Below, in pieces: positions 33,909-48,000 of a stretch of 64,000 nucleotides of DNA. Origin of the DNA: Chondrilla cf. caribensis (Eukaryota; Porifera; Demospongiae; Chondrillida; Chondrillidae); NCBI GenBank assembly GCA_964020155.1, contig OZ026556.1, forward strand, positions 1,982,001 to 2,046,000, in the 5' to 3' direction. The notes under the pieces were generated by a model. It was not told the origin of the DNA. It was given only the letters and a program-made list of their open reading frames with translations, and ran no database searches. Position 1 is the stretch's first letter, and every line of letters starts with the position of its first letter. A program made the translations under genes and the position numbers.

Positions 33909-36900
33909 TATTTAAAGGTATGTGTAATATACACATTTATGTATTCTACATCAGCAAATCTGTAACATTGATATCAGTTTCCTGCATGAATCATATTATG
34001 ATCTCAGTTACAGTGTCTGGTATCTTGTTGTGTGCATGCATGTGGAACTAACCAGAGCAGAGTAGGGAACATTGATTATGGAGTTGCATCAATAGCCAAA
34101 ACATATGCAGTGTTAGACTTCACTAATTAATAGGTTGCTGATAATTCACACTTGTTGAAACCAGTTGTAGTTGTTGACATCTTAACAAATTAGTAATTTT
34201 CAGTGTTATGATTGATTCAGAAATATATCAATTAACCCGTATCACCTGATCAGACATTGTACTGTAAACATGGACCTGCATAGCACACTATACTGAGCAC
34301 CAAAGATACAGAGTTCACTAAATTAATAACTTGCTAATATTGTTTACAGCAGTTGAAACCAGTGTAGGCAAGGTCATAATTTTGATACCTTCTGAATCAC
34401 TAATATTTCTGTTACGACTGTATGCTATTGGGTCAAACAGTATGTGTGCTGGTTTATGTCCACCACATTAACAAATTCCATAAGGGAGGACCCATTTACT
34501 AAAGTGCTGGAGTTGGTACTGTCAGATCAAGTCTGTTCAAAATGATAAGCCAAACCAAACAGTTAGATTCTGATTCACATGTTGATATTATAGTATTTTT
34601 AAGTTTTCCTACTAATATGGGTATATACCTTCCATCACCCATTATGTAACTGCATGTGAATGTATTAATTACGAGTACCCAGCAGTTTGTAGTATAGTAT
34701 ATGTAGCAGTTTATTTGTGATAAATATGAATTTGTAATTTACACACTTTGTACTGTAAACATGCACCTGTATAGCACACTACAGTGAAACCACTCTAATC
34801 CGCCAAACCCGCTATTCTGCCCTAGTTTAAAAGAATGAAATAAAATGTACACGTTTAATATACATGTGATCTGCCATCCACCACAATTTTTGATGACAGA
34901 ATAGTAGTATGAACTGATAATTTCCCCCGGAAATCCGCCACAAGCATGATAGACCTGTATATGGTTTATGTCCACCACAATAATATAATATATCAATATA
35001 TGCATTCACCTATATCGCGTGAAGAAGATGGCCGATTTCGAAACGCCGACAATTATAAATTGGGCTGGAATTCGAGCGCAACGGCTTCGCTGAAAGTTGT
35101 ATCTTCAGAGAAGGTTCTTATAAACTTAAAATAGACGCCCAAGTAATTTGAACGCGGCAACCCTGCGACTGTTAGCTCGAATTTCAGACTACTTGCTCTG
35201 TTTACGTCAGTATTCAACCATCAAAGAGAGAGTGAAGAAACCCAAATTCGACAAATTAGAACGGGCTATTATTATTGTTACATTATTGTTGCCATGATCC
35301 ATCACATTCTGAGATGTTTTGTGCACATACCAGTGTGTAGTAGACTCAAACCTCGTTAACCCACCAACCCCGCTAATCCGCCATAAATTAATAGAGACGG
35401 CTAAAAAAGATACGGAGTTCACTAACTTAAAGTACCAGTAACATGAAAGAACAAGTTGGGCTCGAATGGACTCTTTTAGTAAGTAAACCCTCGTGGTGAT
35501 ATTTAAAGTTAGCCATACTTGCTTTAAACGAGAGAAATTCGCCGTTTTTATTCCCAGAAATTCGGCCATTTTTGAATGACGGATAGTGACATCACAAGAG
35601 GAACCATCAACACGTACGTAATACAATTTACTGACAATTCGATCGCGAGTTCGCTGATTTTGCTGTGTTTAAACTCTGCATCTCTTGGATTCGGCATTAT
35701 TTGGAATTAGATAAACGCTTGTTTGCTGCTGGAAGCAATACGGGAGCCGGGGGATAGTTTATCTTGCAGACATCCCCAAAGAATGTCTATAAAAGAGCTC
35801 TATGTCGAAGTAATTGCCCCAAACATGATGTTACTGGAATGTATATACTGATAATTTGGTTCATTGCAGTTATAATGGATCACTAAACTCGTTTGTCGCA
35901 ATACTTCAGACATCTTTCATTCCTCTCAGTATGACATCACGAAATATGACGAAGATGACATAACTTGGCGTAATTGGCTATATATATAATCCTCGATTCC
36001 CCCCCACCCAGACAACAGGAGCGAACTCAAACATCACCATTGGTGTTCACTAACAAAAAGGAGTAATTCAAGACCAGCTTGTTTTTTCATGTTACCGGCC
36101 CTTTATATAAATAACTTGCTAATATTGTTTACAGCAGTTGAAACCAGTGTAGGCAAGGTCATAATACATTGATACCTTCTGAATCACTAATATTTCTGTT
36201 ACGACTGTATGCTATTGGGTCAAAAAGCATGTGAGCTGGTTCATGTCCACCACATTGACAAATTCCATAAGGGAGAACCCATTTACTGAAGTGCTGGAGT
36301 TGGTACTGTTAGATCAAATCTGTTCAAAATGATAAGCCAAACCAAACAGTTAGATTCTGATTCACATGTTGATATTATAGTGCTTTTAAGTTTTCCTACT
36401 AATATGGGTATATACCTTCCATCACCCATTATGTAATTGCATGTGAATGTATTAATTATAAATACCCAGCAGTTTGTAGTATAGTATATGTAGCAGGTTT
36501 TTTTGATAAATATGAATTTGTAATATACACACTTATTGACGTGTAGATGGCATAATTATAATATTGTTCTAGTACTTAAAAGTATGTATAATATACACAT
36601 TCATGTATTCTACATTGGCACATCTGTAGATGAGGCATTGATATTAATTAGTTTTCTGCATGAATCATATGGTCTCTGTTATTGTATCCCGTATCTTGGT
36701 GCATGTGGAACTAACTAGAGCAGAGTAAGGAACATTGATTATGGAGTTGCATCAATAGTCAAAACATATGCAGTGTTAGACTTCACTAATTAATAGGTTG
36801 TCGATAATTCACACTTGTTGAAACCAGTTGTAGTTGTTGACATCTTAACAAATGAATAATCTTCAGTGTTATGATTGAAATATAACAATTGCTCTGTATC

Positions 36901-38000
36901 ACCAGATCAGACAGTGTACTGTAAACATATATCTGTATAGCACACTATATTAAGGGCCAAAGATACGGAGTTCACTAATTTAATAACTTGCTAATGGTTT
37001 GCAGCAGTTGAAACCAGTGTTGGCAAGGTCATAATATTTTGATACGTACCTTCTGAATCACTTCTGTTACGACTATATGTTATTGGGTCAAACAGCATGT
37101 GAGCTGGTTTATGTCCACCACAATAACAAATTCCATAAGGGAGGACCCATTTACTGAAGTGCTGGAGTTGGTACTGTCAGATCAAATCTGTTCAAAATGA
37201 TAAGCCAAACCAAACAGTTAGATTCTGATTCACATGTTAATATAATAATGCTTTTAAGTTTTCCTACTAATATGGGCATATACCTTCCATCACCCATTAT
37301 GTGTAGAGATACAGTTACTGCATGTGAATGTATTAATTACAAGCACACAGTAGTTTATAGTATAGTATATGTAGCAGTTTATTTGTGCTAAATATGAACT
37401 TGTAATATACACACTTATAGACGTGTAGAGGCATAATTATTGTTATTATATTTATAGTACTTAAAAGTATGTATAATAATATACGCATGTGTACAGTATT
37501 TAGAGGTATGTATAATATACACATTTATGTATTCTACATGGGCAAATCTGTAGATAAAGTATTGATATTATAGTTTCTTGCATGAATCATATAATTTCTG
37601 TTATTGTATTCCGTATCTCGGTGTGTGCATGCATGTGGAGCTAACTAGAGCAGGGTAGGGAATGTCGATTATGGAGTTGTACAATAGTCAAAACATATGC
37701 AGTGTTAGACTTCACTAATTAATAGGTTGCCGATAATTCACACTTGTTGAAACCAGTTGTAGTATGTTGACGTCTTAACAAATGGATAATTTTCAGTGTA
37801 ACAGTTATGATTGAAATATATCAATTAACCCGTATCACCTGATCAGACATTGTACTGTAAACATGGACCTGCATAGCACACTATACTGAGCACCAAAGAT
37901 ACAGAGTTCACTAAATTAATAACTTGCTAATAGTTTACAGCAGTTGAAACCAGTGTAGGCAAGGTCATGATACTGTGACACCTTCACTAATATTTCTGTT
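33909..38000. repeat. Tandem array of about 0.9-kb units
   Basis: Landmarks repeat in the same order: cagttgaaaccagtgt at about 34351, 36134, 37006 and 37938, and tatgtattctacat at about 33940, 36602 and 37527. Spacing is about 0.87-0.93 kb where uninterrupted. Copies share a few percent differences and small indels. No ORF is conserved between copies. The first and second units are separated by a 1.3-kb insertion. Confidence 0.85.
34783..36107. other. 1.3-kb insertion inside the tandem array
   Basis: Array sequence stops after tatagcacactaca and resumes at ataacttgctaatattg. The interior has higher CpG content and two direct copies of a motif like aacc...taatccgcca (at 34793 and 35350), which resembles the termini of pogo/Tigger-like DNA transposons. 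No transposase ORF is visible. Confidence 0.55.
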
Positions 38001-38559
38001 ATGACTGTAGGGGTCCATACAGTAACTACAAACAGCATAGCAGAGAGTATAACCAATATTGAGGGACACAATATTCATTCATAGTTCATTCAAATGTATA
38101 CTAGCCCTCAATCCATCTAATGTAATGCGATACGTAGGTAGCCATAGTACCACAGAACGTAACTGGATTTGGTACTCAGTTTTCCATGCAGGGCCTTTGT
38201 AGGCATGCAGTTTCACGTTTATTGAAAGGATCCACAAACGTTTAATATCATGAATTAATGATATGAGATCAGACATTATACTGTACACATCACGTAAGAG
38301 TTGTATAGTACAATACTAGAGGCCACAACATATATACAAGGTCCACTAATTAATAGTTTGTTGACAACTTAAGCCTACATGTTAAAACCAGTTGTAGACA
38401 AGTTCATGCACTCGTTTGGGCAATGTTAAATGTCGTTTTCTCAAATTTCTATACACATGGAGCCCAAATTATACCTCGTTATACTCTTGACTACTGCATC
38501 TCCTGCTGTGACACATTGTTGATGCGGGGACATCAAGTCTCCAGTCAGCATTGCATTCC

Positions 38560-38890
38560 CCCTTCAGTATTAGAGTGAGAGTCGAGTGGTGGGGTGGAGC
38601 GTCTAGTCTTCACACTGAAGGTAAGGAATCTCTTCAAAAATTGACCTAGACCGTCCGAATTCAACATATCGCAGGGGCGTAAAACAATTTTCAGTGTTAT
38701 GACTTAATATATCAATTACTCCGTGTCAGCAGATCACACTGTAAACAGTGTCCCTATAGAGTACACTTAATTGAGGACCCAAGGGTCGGGTGGTGGGTTG
38801 GAGCGTCGAGTCTTCACACTGAAGGTCGGGAATCTCTTCAAGTTGACCTAGATCGTCCGAATTTAACATATCGCAGGGGGGGATAGAGTA
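38560..38890. repeat. Local direct duplication, about 200 bp apart
   Basis: ggagcgtc.agtcttcacactgaagg and following ccgaatt.aacatatcgcaggg occur at 38597-38690 and 38799-38880. Confidence 0.8.
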
Positions 38891-38929
38891 AGATATCAAT
38901 TTCCGGATGCCAAAATCAGCTCTTTGTCG

Positions 38930-39745
38930 AAAACTCCCTGCTGAAGATAGGCTTTCGTGCCAGACTAGGGTATCGCATAGGCTAGGGTTGGCCGAGGGAT
39001 CGAAATATGGAACGCCAAATGCGACAAAAATAGAGCAGGTCGTGTATGTCCAAGACTAATTTAAAGGATAACGGATCTGATCCTGGTCCGATCTATAGCA
39101 ACTTTGTTTCTATCCCTTTCCGTCAGTTGTGGGCGTGGGTGTTTGTATGTGTTGGGTGTATGTGTTTGTTTGTGTTTTTTTCTTTATTCATTAATTTTGT
39201 GTGTTGGGATGAGTAGATTAGTTGTATACATGACTGCCTGTGTGCATACATATACAATATATGTGTGGGGTGGTTAGTTGGTTGTGTGTATAGTGTCCTT
39301 GTCAATAAAACATATTCCTCCAAATCCATAAATGTGATTATCAACAATGTTATATTCCTTAGGTTTGCTTTGTGTATTTTTGTATATTATTATGCTACCA
39401 GTGAATTTCCTCTATATTAGCCATTTGCATGCATGCATAAGTAGCTGCCTGGTTACATTCTATGTACATGTTAGGTCCATCTGAACTTGCCTGTGTACAC
39501 TGCATTATTTGTTCCTTGCTTGCTTTTGGAAATTAGTACTGTGTTATTCAATACCATCCATTCTATCAATATTGGTACACTACACTGATGATGGCCCAAT
39601 TAGGCTGAACCAGTTTTACATTCATGTATGACTGGTATGTATTTTCTATCATTTGCAATTAGATTCCACAGTCATTAGTACATACGTGCCTGCTATGCAT
39701 GTTTGTAACACTGTCTGCAGTTCCTCAATTTGAGGGTTAGAGCAC
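38930..39745. repeat. Dispersed repeat family C, copy 2
   Basis: Partner of 21400-22340; both end with cctcaatttgagggttaga. The (TG)n is reduced here. Confidence 0.75.
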
Positions 39746-40340
39746 TTCTATGTGTGTAATTGTATGAGTATAATATTAAGTGTGTTTAAGTATGTGTGTG
39801 TGTTTGTGTGTGTATTTGTCCATGTGTTTTATTTGTATATGTGTGTATTTGTATGAGTATAATATAAGTGCATGTAAAAGTATGTGGGTGGGTTAGTTGG
39901 TTGTGTGTATAATAATTGTGTGTGTTTGGGGTGTGTGTTCTTGATGATACCTTTTCTGCATCTACGTCTGTAGCACTGTCCGCAATCCCCAAATTTGTCA
40001 GAGCGTTGGTTACGATATTACGCATGTACTTGTGTGTGTTATAGTATGTGGTGTGTGTACTTGTGTGAACATTTGTGTGTAACTACAATACTTCTTTATG
40101 TCAATCAATGATCTTTCATGCATGCCATTCATTCCGCCATCCCTGCATGCCATGCTTAACCATTGTGAAGCACACACTTATTAATTTGATTATTAGGATA
40201 ACATGATACTGTTAATAAACAGAATTCAGGTTACTATTATTATCCTATAGCTATAGACTAGGAGTATGAATTAGTAAGGCCTAATACGTGGATCATTCTT
40301 ATACCTAACTAGTAGTTGTTGTAGGCCTGAATCATAATTA
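39746..40340. other. Spacer before the metallopeptidase gene's 3' end
   Basis: TG-rich low-complexity sequence and AT-rich spacer; no gene seen. Confidence 0.5.
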
Positions 40341-40350
40341 TTCTCAGGAG

Positions 40351-40995
40351 TCATTTGATCAATGCAGCAACACTGCTGATGACTCCCATCAACTGTTTGG
40401 CTTTCTTCACATGAAACACTCTGGATGGAGACCCGGTAATTTTTTTCAGGAATTTTGGGTTCTTCTGTCCAAACCCGATAGCAATTCTCGCTATACCGTT
40501 GGTCTCCAGCTCTTCAATTGCTCTCTTCAAGGCACGCTTTCCGATACCTTCTCTATTCCGTCCATCAGTCAACAAAATGAGAGTTGGAGTTGCGTGAGAC
40601 AATCCCCTTCCAGAATTGGCAAAGAGATTGGTTGCGGTATCCAAACCACGTATAGTATTTCTCGCCCCTGTTTGCCCGAGTCTCATCATGTTAGTCACCC
40701 TTCTTTTAATCACATTCAAATCATGGAAAGCATTAAAGTTGAACTCAATTTCAACATCATCAGTATACTTGATGACGGCAACATGTGTTTGATTTTCACA
40801 AATCTCTAAGCTATCCAGTAAATTTACTGCAAGCCTTTTTTCCAATTCAAATGAATTGTTACTAAGATAGTTGGAGGAATCGATCATAAACAATAGGTCT
40901 TTTTTCTGGTGAGCTGATCATGAATTAGAGAAGAAAATTGAAATAGAATGATGTATTAATTTGGTATCAGAGTTATATACTCACTCACTCACTCA

Positions 40996-41060
<65 letters not shown>

Positions 41061-41941
41061 TCAAACATACACACTCACACACACACACATTGAAACACAC
41101 ACTCACACACACTTGCTCTTATGATACATGTATGCATGTATGAAGCACATGCAAGCACACATACAAGCCTACATTTAATGATTTACTGAATAAAAAGCTA
41201 TGTAGCAAATGTACATGTGGATGTTATCAATCCAACTACCCTTAACCATATAAAGTGAACCTTTAACACAGAATCATTGTAAAGTATATTGAAGCAAGCA
41301 AATATATGCTTCGATTATTCATTAGGTATACCTATATAAATCTGTTGAGAATATTATTGAAAGATCTATTGTATACAGTCTGTAGTGGGTGATGGAACAA
41401 ACATGCATGGTGTGGAAATGCACATACGTACGCATTTCGCAGTATTGTCCTTTCCATCCACAGCGACAGCAGCACTTGTCCACACCACAGCATGTTCCAC
41501 CATTCAGACATGCAAGAGAACATCGACGCTATGTTGGTGGATCCAGAATACAATATTCATAAAAAATGTTCATAATATATTTTGGTTCTTTTCTAGTGTA
41601 GTTAAATAGCAGAGCATGTTCCAAGTACAAGATCAGCCACTTACCCAACACATGTCTTGATATGGAGGACACTTGAGATACATGACATTAGAGAAATTCG
41701 AACTTGTTTGTGTTTGATCAACAAGTATCTACATATACGGATGAATGAACATGAAGATACACATAACCACACATGCTCCATAGATACTTGCACATGCATA
41801 CTATACCTAAGGACACAACATAGTGCACATAGGTATAAGTTGACATACTACACAAACATACACACACCTGGTCCAATACATGCCTACTGCAGAGACTGAC
41901 ACACATTTATGTACACACACAAGCAAACTGTACAAACACAT

Positions 41942-42026
<85 letters not shown>

Positions 42027-45000
42027 GACACATTCACACATATACACATGTACACGCGCACACACACCGAAAGATACAGTCACACATATTATGCTTGAGC
42101 ATACACGCAATATATACAGCCAAAACACACATATACAATGTATTGAACATAACAGAATTCACACACATGAACATACCCTCTGACCAGGCATCAAACAGGT
42201 ATGATTCTTTCCTTGGATAGTTATCACTACATGACTATCTGTACAGTAATGCTGTAGATGAAAACAGAGTCTGTATCATTCCGCTGTAGTGAACATTGTA
42301 CAGTAGTAGTTGTGTATTACGGAGGTAAATAATCCATGTACATATCGCACACATACCATACTATAAATATTACTACTTAAGCATGTTCTGGTGTGCGTGT
42401 GTGCGTGTGTGTATGCGTGCACGTATGTGTGTGTGCATGCATGTGTGTGTTGTGCGCAGTCAGATGAACTGCATTTGTACTTGAGCTATAGTAGTAGGGT
42501 AATAATTAATCTAGGTACGGTATCACTCTATCACTACAGAAGGACGATGTACATATGTATAGGAAGGTATTGTGTACTCAATCGAGTAATATGATCGAGG
42601 AATGAAAAATTCTAATCATACCAACAAAGTATACAATAAATAGCAACTGAAGGTACAAACATTTGAAACAAGATACGTTACACTCAGTTTTCCTGCCCAC
42701 CTGATAACAGCCACTACCCTTGGCTGGCTGCATCTGGGCTCCTTGGTACATCCAATTTTTTAGGATCTCCCACTCAATGCAACCAGATTGATAACTAAAC
42801 GTCTCCGCAAACACATTAGTGGCTAGCAGTAGAGTGTGCAAAGAGCATTACAAGTGTTGGACTATTTGTATCGAATTCAAACTTGTACAGAGAGATTAGA
42901 GACACATGCAGTAGGCTAACCTGAACTGGGTTGATTCAGAGGAGATAGACACCATCTGAAACCCTGTGGACAAGTACCACTTTTGATATAAATATACCAC
43001 ACATTATTATGAGTATACACATAGATGGGGATACATAATACAGATTTATACATACAACTCAGCACATTTGTATATTAAGCACATAAACTTAAGTATACAT
43101 GACATATATCAACAGATACATAATTATTCTTCAGGACCTGGTATAATGGAACTCACAGTACGTAAGGGACAGTAGTCTGTAGTTTGATATCGGCCTCCTT
43201 CATAGGGGTTTAAAAAGTACTGTTGGCACAAGTGTAAACATCAGAAACATGGTAATTTTACATTAAAATTTAGCATGCATACATAATACAATTACACTAA
43301 CATTCCAATAGACCATAGACCAATATAGGTATGTATTATACCTGGTATTGAGATGGAACTGGTGTTGTGTGTTGAATCAGATCACATATGGCAAGGCTTG
43401 TCCTATCGTATGTACATTTTGTATCGTATCCACTAAAATGAGGTAGGTTTCGTGGTTTAGCCGATGACACCATCTCGGAGCAGTAGGGATCATTGGAGAG
43501 TCTGAATGAGTGTTCAAAAGACAACATTATATAATTCAACATTATAGAAAGTAACTGTTTATATCACCATATTAATAGAAGAAAAACACTGTCACACTAT
43601 GCTGTTTTCATTTTCAACAGTTACGAATATACAAGACTATAGTGCATATGAGTGTGTACCCAAACGAATAGCAACTTTTCTGAGCAAAGTCGCATCCTAG
43701 GTTCAGGACACATCGTAGAGGATCAGCGCAGGAGAAGTCAACATCATACCACCTGTAGGGAGATTGATCAAAGTCAGCAATTGAACATGCGTGGGAGATA
43801 TACAATTCCAACCATTAAACAGAATATATCTGTAACACAGTAATTATGCCTACCATGAGGTATTAGACTGAGTACTACATTATCCTATCCAAGCTCACCC
43901 TGTATCTTTTAGAAGTGCAAGAGTTAACCTGGAGAAGGCTGCATTCACGTGAATTGACCCAGTCATACCTTCTTCCTAAATGGGTGTAGAATTCTAATGA
44001 TAGGACACCTGACATTGATTATTATAACTATGTAATGATATTATACTTAGTCTATTAATATAGAATAAATTTCTGTGAAATGAATATCTATCATAATATG
44101 ATGTGCATATGAATATGATATATCATAGTCATATAAGTATGCTAGTGCTTTCAACACATACAGCTACAATTAAAAAGGGGAGATAAGCAAATGTAAAGAC
44201 TTAGTCTAATTACTGGACATTGTGCTATTGGTGTAAGACACAGTGAGAAAGGAGTAACATGCACAGTCATGCATGGCAAAATCAATCTGACTAAATTTCA
44301 TTGGCATACATGGAAAATCCTGCGTTTCCAATGACTAAATGAAGTTACAATAGACCCTTTATCCTCCAGTTCCAATCCTTTCAATGTAGAACAATTAAAG
44401 TGCCTTCTTGCTTCCATCTAGGTTGGTGAGAAGTACCATTAATTATGTATATTCAGTAAGTGACAATGAAATAAATGAATTGCCAAGCTGTTGGCCAAGG
44501 CTAATGATACTCTGACTTACATCCAGCCTTGATGCTATCACATACCTGTACGGTGGGTGTTACCATGTAGGTGACATTGAACATGTGTCGTCCTGTGATA
44601 CTTCTTTTCTCAACAGTCTCAGTGAGAATGGTATTGTTACTTGGAATATAACTGAGGTGAGATATTATAATTATAACATTTTTATGACACAATTATCTTT
44701 TCCATTGTATTATGATATGAAGTCAATTGGCAGACTGATAAAACTATCTTTATAATATCTGATTCATCATGCAATTAATTTTGGTATGTATGTATTTAAT
44801 TTAATTAATGAACAATGTAAAGACTGTTCAAATTAAACTATTCTAAGTTCAATCTATTTATTGAATTCTATGAAAACTATGAATATGTTATGTGAGAAAT
44901 TGCCTATATAATTCCAGTATAGCAGTAAGCAAAAAGTATGTATAATACAGGGTAGTCTCGAATGTACAACACATGAATGCAAGAAATGAAATAATGATGT

Positions 45001-48000
45001 CAGGTGATTGTCTGCATGTTCTGTATGTAGCTATGTTTACAACTCAGTAGTTGACCTCCAGTTGGACGAGAGAATTTTTAATACTAGTCCCTAAGTGCAA
45101 GTGTCCATAGTGTAAGTACCTAACTACAGTACCCAGGTAAAGTCACACATACTAAATCACAATTATTCTCACTAATTGCACATACATTCTTTTGGCTCGG
45201 TCAATGCCCAGGGTCGGTAGGTTGGTGATTGGGTGACGAGGTGTTAGAGGATTTCCATTTTGATCACGGAAGAAAGCATAGTTAGGAGGAATAAAACCCT
45301 ATATAGAAACAAGTGATTGAAATTAAAACACTGGTAGAACTGCCAACATACCCCGCATTATAACTTGCATTATTCGGGAATTTCTCTCAGGTTTAAAAGA
45401 ACATTCACTGTATATATATGTTGCTTAAAGCTGTTACTTTCAAGTTCCAGCCAAATTTCTAATTATGGGAATTAAAATCAGCCATCATTTTTCATGCATC
45501 ATTATTATAATATATATTCCCTGATTGCAATTATGCATTGGAATCCACATTAAAACACTATGCATAATGCAGAATATTTATCATAATATACTGGATTGTA
45601 ACATACAGGAAGTTGAAATTCAATCCAACATTTAATTTGACCATTTTAAATAGCATTAAATTTTTATGGCTCATGCGACCCAGTCGAGCAAATTAAACTA
45701 TACGAAGCTAAACATTGTATGACAAATTCCTGCAGAGATGTCAGGATTATTGTAAATACCGCAATAAACATTTGTTCCAGCTAAGAAATCCAGAGGATTA
45801 ATAAGAATTCACTATGCACGTCCACTTTTATCGATGATAATCGTTAGAGTATAACTGATTAATTTCCGAACAAATCTCACAGGCTAGTTATGACGGACAT
45901 CCGTACTCCGATTTTGGGCATCTGTGGAATGGAATGTCGAATATTTATTGCCAACGTAACAACTCACAAAGATTTGATTGCACTGTGAGTTCCTTCAGGC
46001 AACAAATTCACAAGAAATGGTCATGAATAATAATATGTTAATGGCCTTTTTAAGTTGTATATACCAAATCTAGTATAGCAGAAACACTCACCAGTAAGTG
46101 CACCATCTCATGTTTAGCCAGTGACCTCCAGATTTCAAGTGGATATCTTCGAAGGTTTTTCATGCAAAAATTTATGGCTCCTGCCACAGGTCTGTATGTG
46201 AAATAAAATTAGCACGTTTATAATACTTCATAATCAATAAACTTTGAATCAATACTAATAATGATGTTATGTTATCTCTATAGCATAGGTGACCATGATC
46301 CCATCAAACTAATCAAGCAAACTTGAGATTTATCTCTAATGGTGTGAGGTATGGTCTCATCTTCAGTGGAGAGCATTAATTATAAATTATTCTTGGCATC
46401 AATTAATCATTATTAATCTGACCTATCCAATCCCCTTTCGCGGTAGCAATTGTGGCTAAATCCAAGAAAACTTCCAGTACATCCGATGGATTCATTGGCT
46501 GAGATGTAAACGGCATAGTCAGCATCAGGAACACCAGGGCCACTGGGTATTGCAATTGCGCAATTTTGACCAGTCGAATCACTGCACACAATGCATGCCT
46601 ACATGATTTTGATATCATCAAAATAATCATAATAAGATTAAGATTTTAAAACATTCAACAAACAGTATTAATTCCACAGATATATAAATGTAATTTCAAG
46701 TGACACGTGGCTATGTTATGAAAAGCGACCAGATAATCAATAACAAATGTATATTCAATACTATAATCATATTGATGTGTGGATATTCACATATATGTAA
46801 CATGATTATGGCTCCATAGAAAATATTATATTACATATATATTCAAAACTATAATCATACTATACATGTGTACATTGCCTACACTTACTGCAAAGTGGCT
46901 CTCAGGCAAATCTGCCCATCCACACTTTGGACGTGGACAAAGAACAGGGTCTTGAGGTGTGCAGTATCTCCTAGAACCACATCCTCCTCTAAATATAGTG
47001 TATAGGTGAACAATTTTCGGGAAAACATATAATGATTCAGAAAATGCCCTGTATGTATGTTGCATGAGCAACGTACCTGCTGTATATAATAGGCTCCAGT
47101 GTACTCCGAGCCATCAGTGTTTTCTTGAAGTATTCTGTGGCATAATTTACCACGCCCTGCAACATATTATGTACATCTGAAGTAAAACAACAGTTACTGC
47201 TAATGCTACCGTGTTATTATAATAATTGACTTCATATTCTATTGTGTGCATGTGTAATAAATTGAGCGTTTGATAATTATTTATTACATCTTTTTTAATA
47301 ATAATAATGAGCATTCATGATCTCAGGACACTTCTTACAAATAAGCATTTACACTGTATTGAAAAGGCATGACTAGTGACAAGAATCCTCTGAAAAAACA
47401 GAAAAAATAAATCTTAAAGACATACGTACCTTGAGTACATTTCTGATTTGATCACCAAGCCTAATAAACAGCATTGAAATGGAGGTAATTACACAGTAAC
47501 TGTAACAGCACTGGTTTTTAGATTAATCTTACTAGCAATTAAATGCACACGCAATACACAGTGTGAAGTGAAAACTTAGATGCAAGTTGTACATGTGGAC
47601 ACACTGCATGTATTCTGATGAAGTTAGCCAGAACATCATATAGGTACAGGAGAGGTAATTTCAATCAATAAGCAACACATGCTTGTTGACGGTGACCTTT
47701 CCTGTGCCCACAAATAAGGTCTTCATCCCAGGACCTCCATACCTGCACACCCTTTGCTTCTTTTACACTAAAGTAATCTTAAAGCAATTCGATTCAATCG
47801 CTTTTGTAAATGGTTTAACCAAACTGGTTTGGCATGTTCACACACTTGCAAGTTAAAGCACTTCGAGTTTAAAGCACCTACTTTAGCCTAAGCACTCTAG
47901 TAACATGTTCTAAACTACATGGTTAAATTCTGATTTAGCCTCAACTCAATTCAGCTGTTTCATCACATTCATCAGGTTTTAACAGTAAACATAACTGTTT

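Noticed and set aside
33909..38000. Array considered as a CRISPR or a centromeric satellite
   Set aside because: Units are too long and have no spacers; only a few copies are present, so a centromere role cannot be supported.
40351..40913. VWA exon as a separate single-exon gene
   Set aside because: It has no initiator ATG before the domain core and begins at an acceptor whose phase fits only the upstream EGF-like exon.
46570..46590. Acceptor giving a shorter exon 6 in the metallopeptidase gene
   Set aside because: It would start with TGA in the required phase; the acceptor at 46599 restores the frame and adds CIVCSDS.
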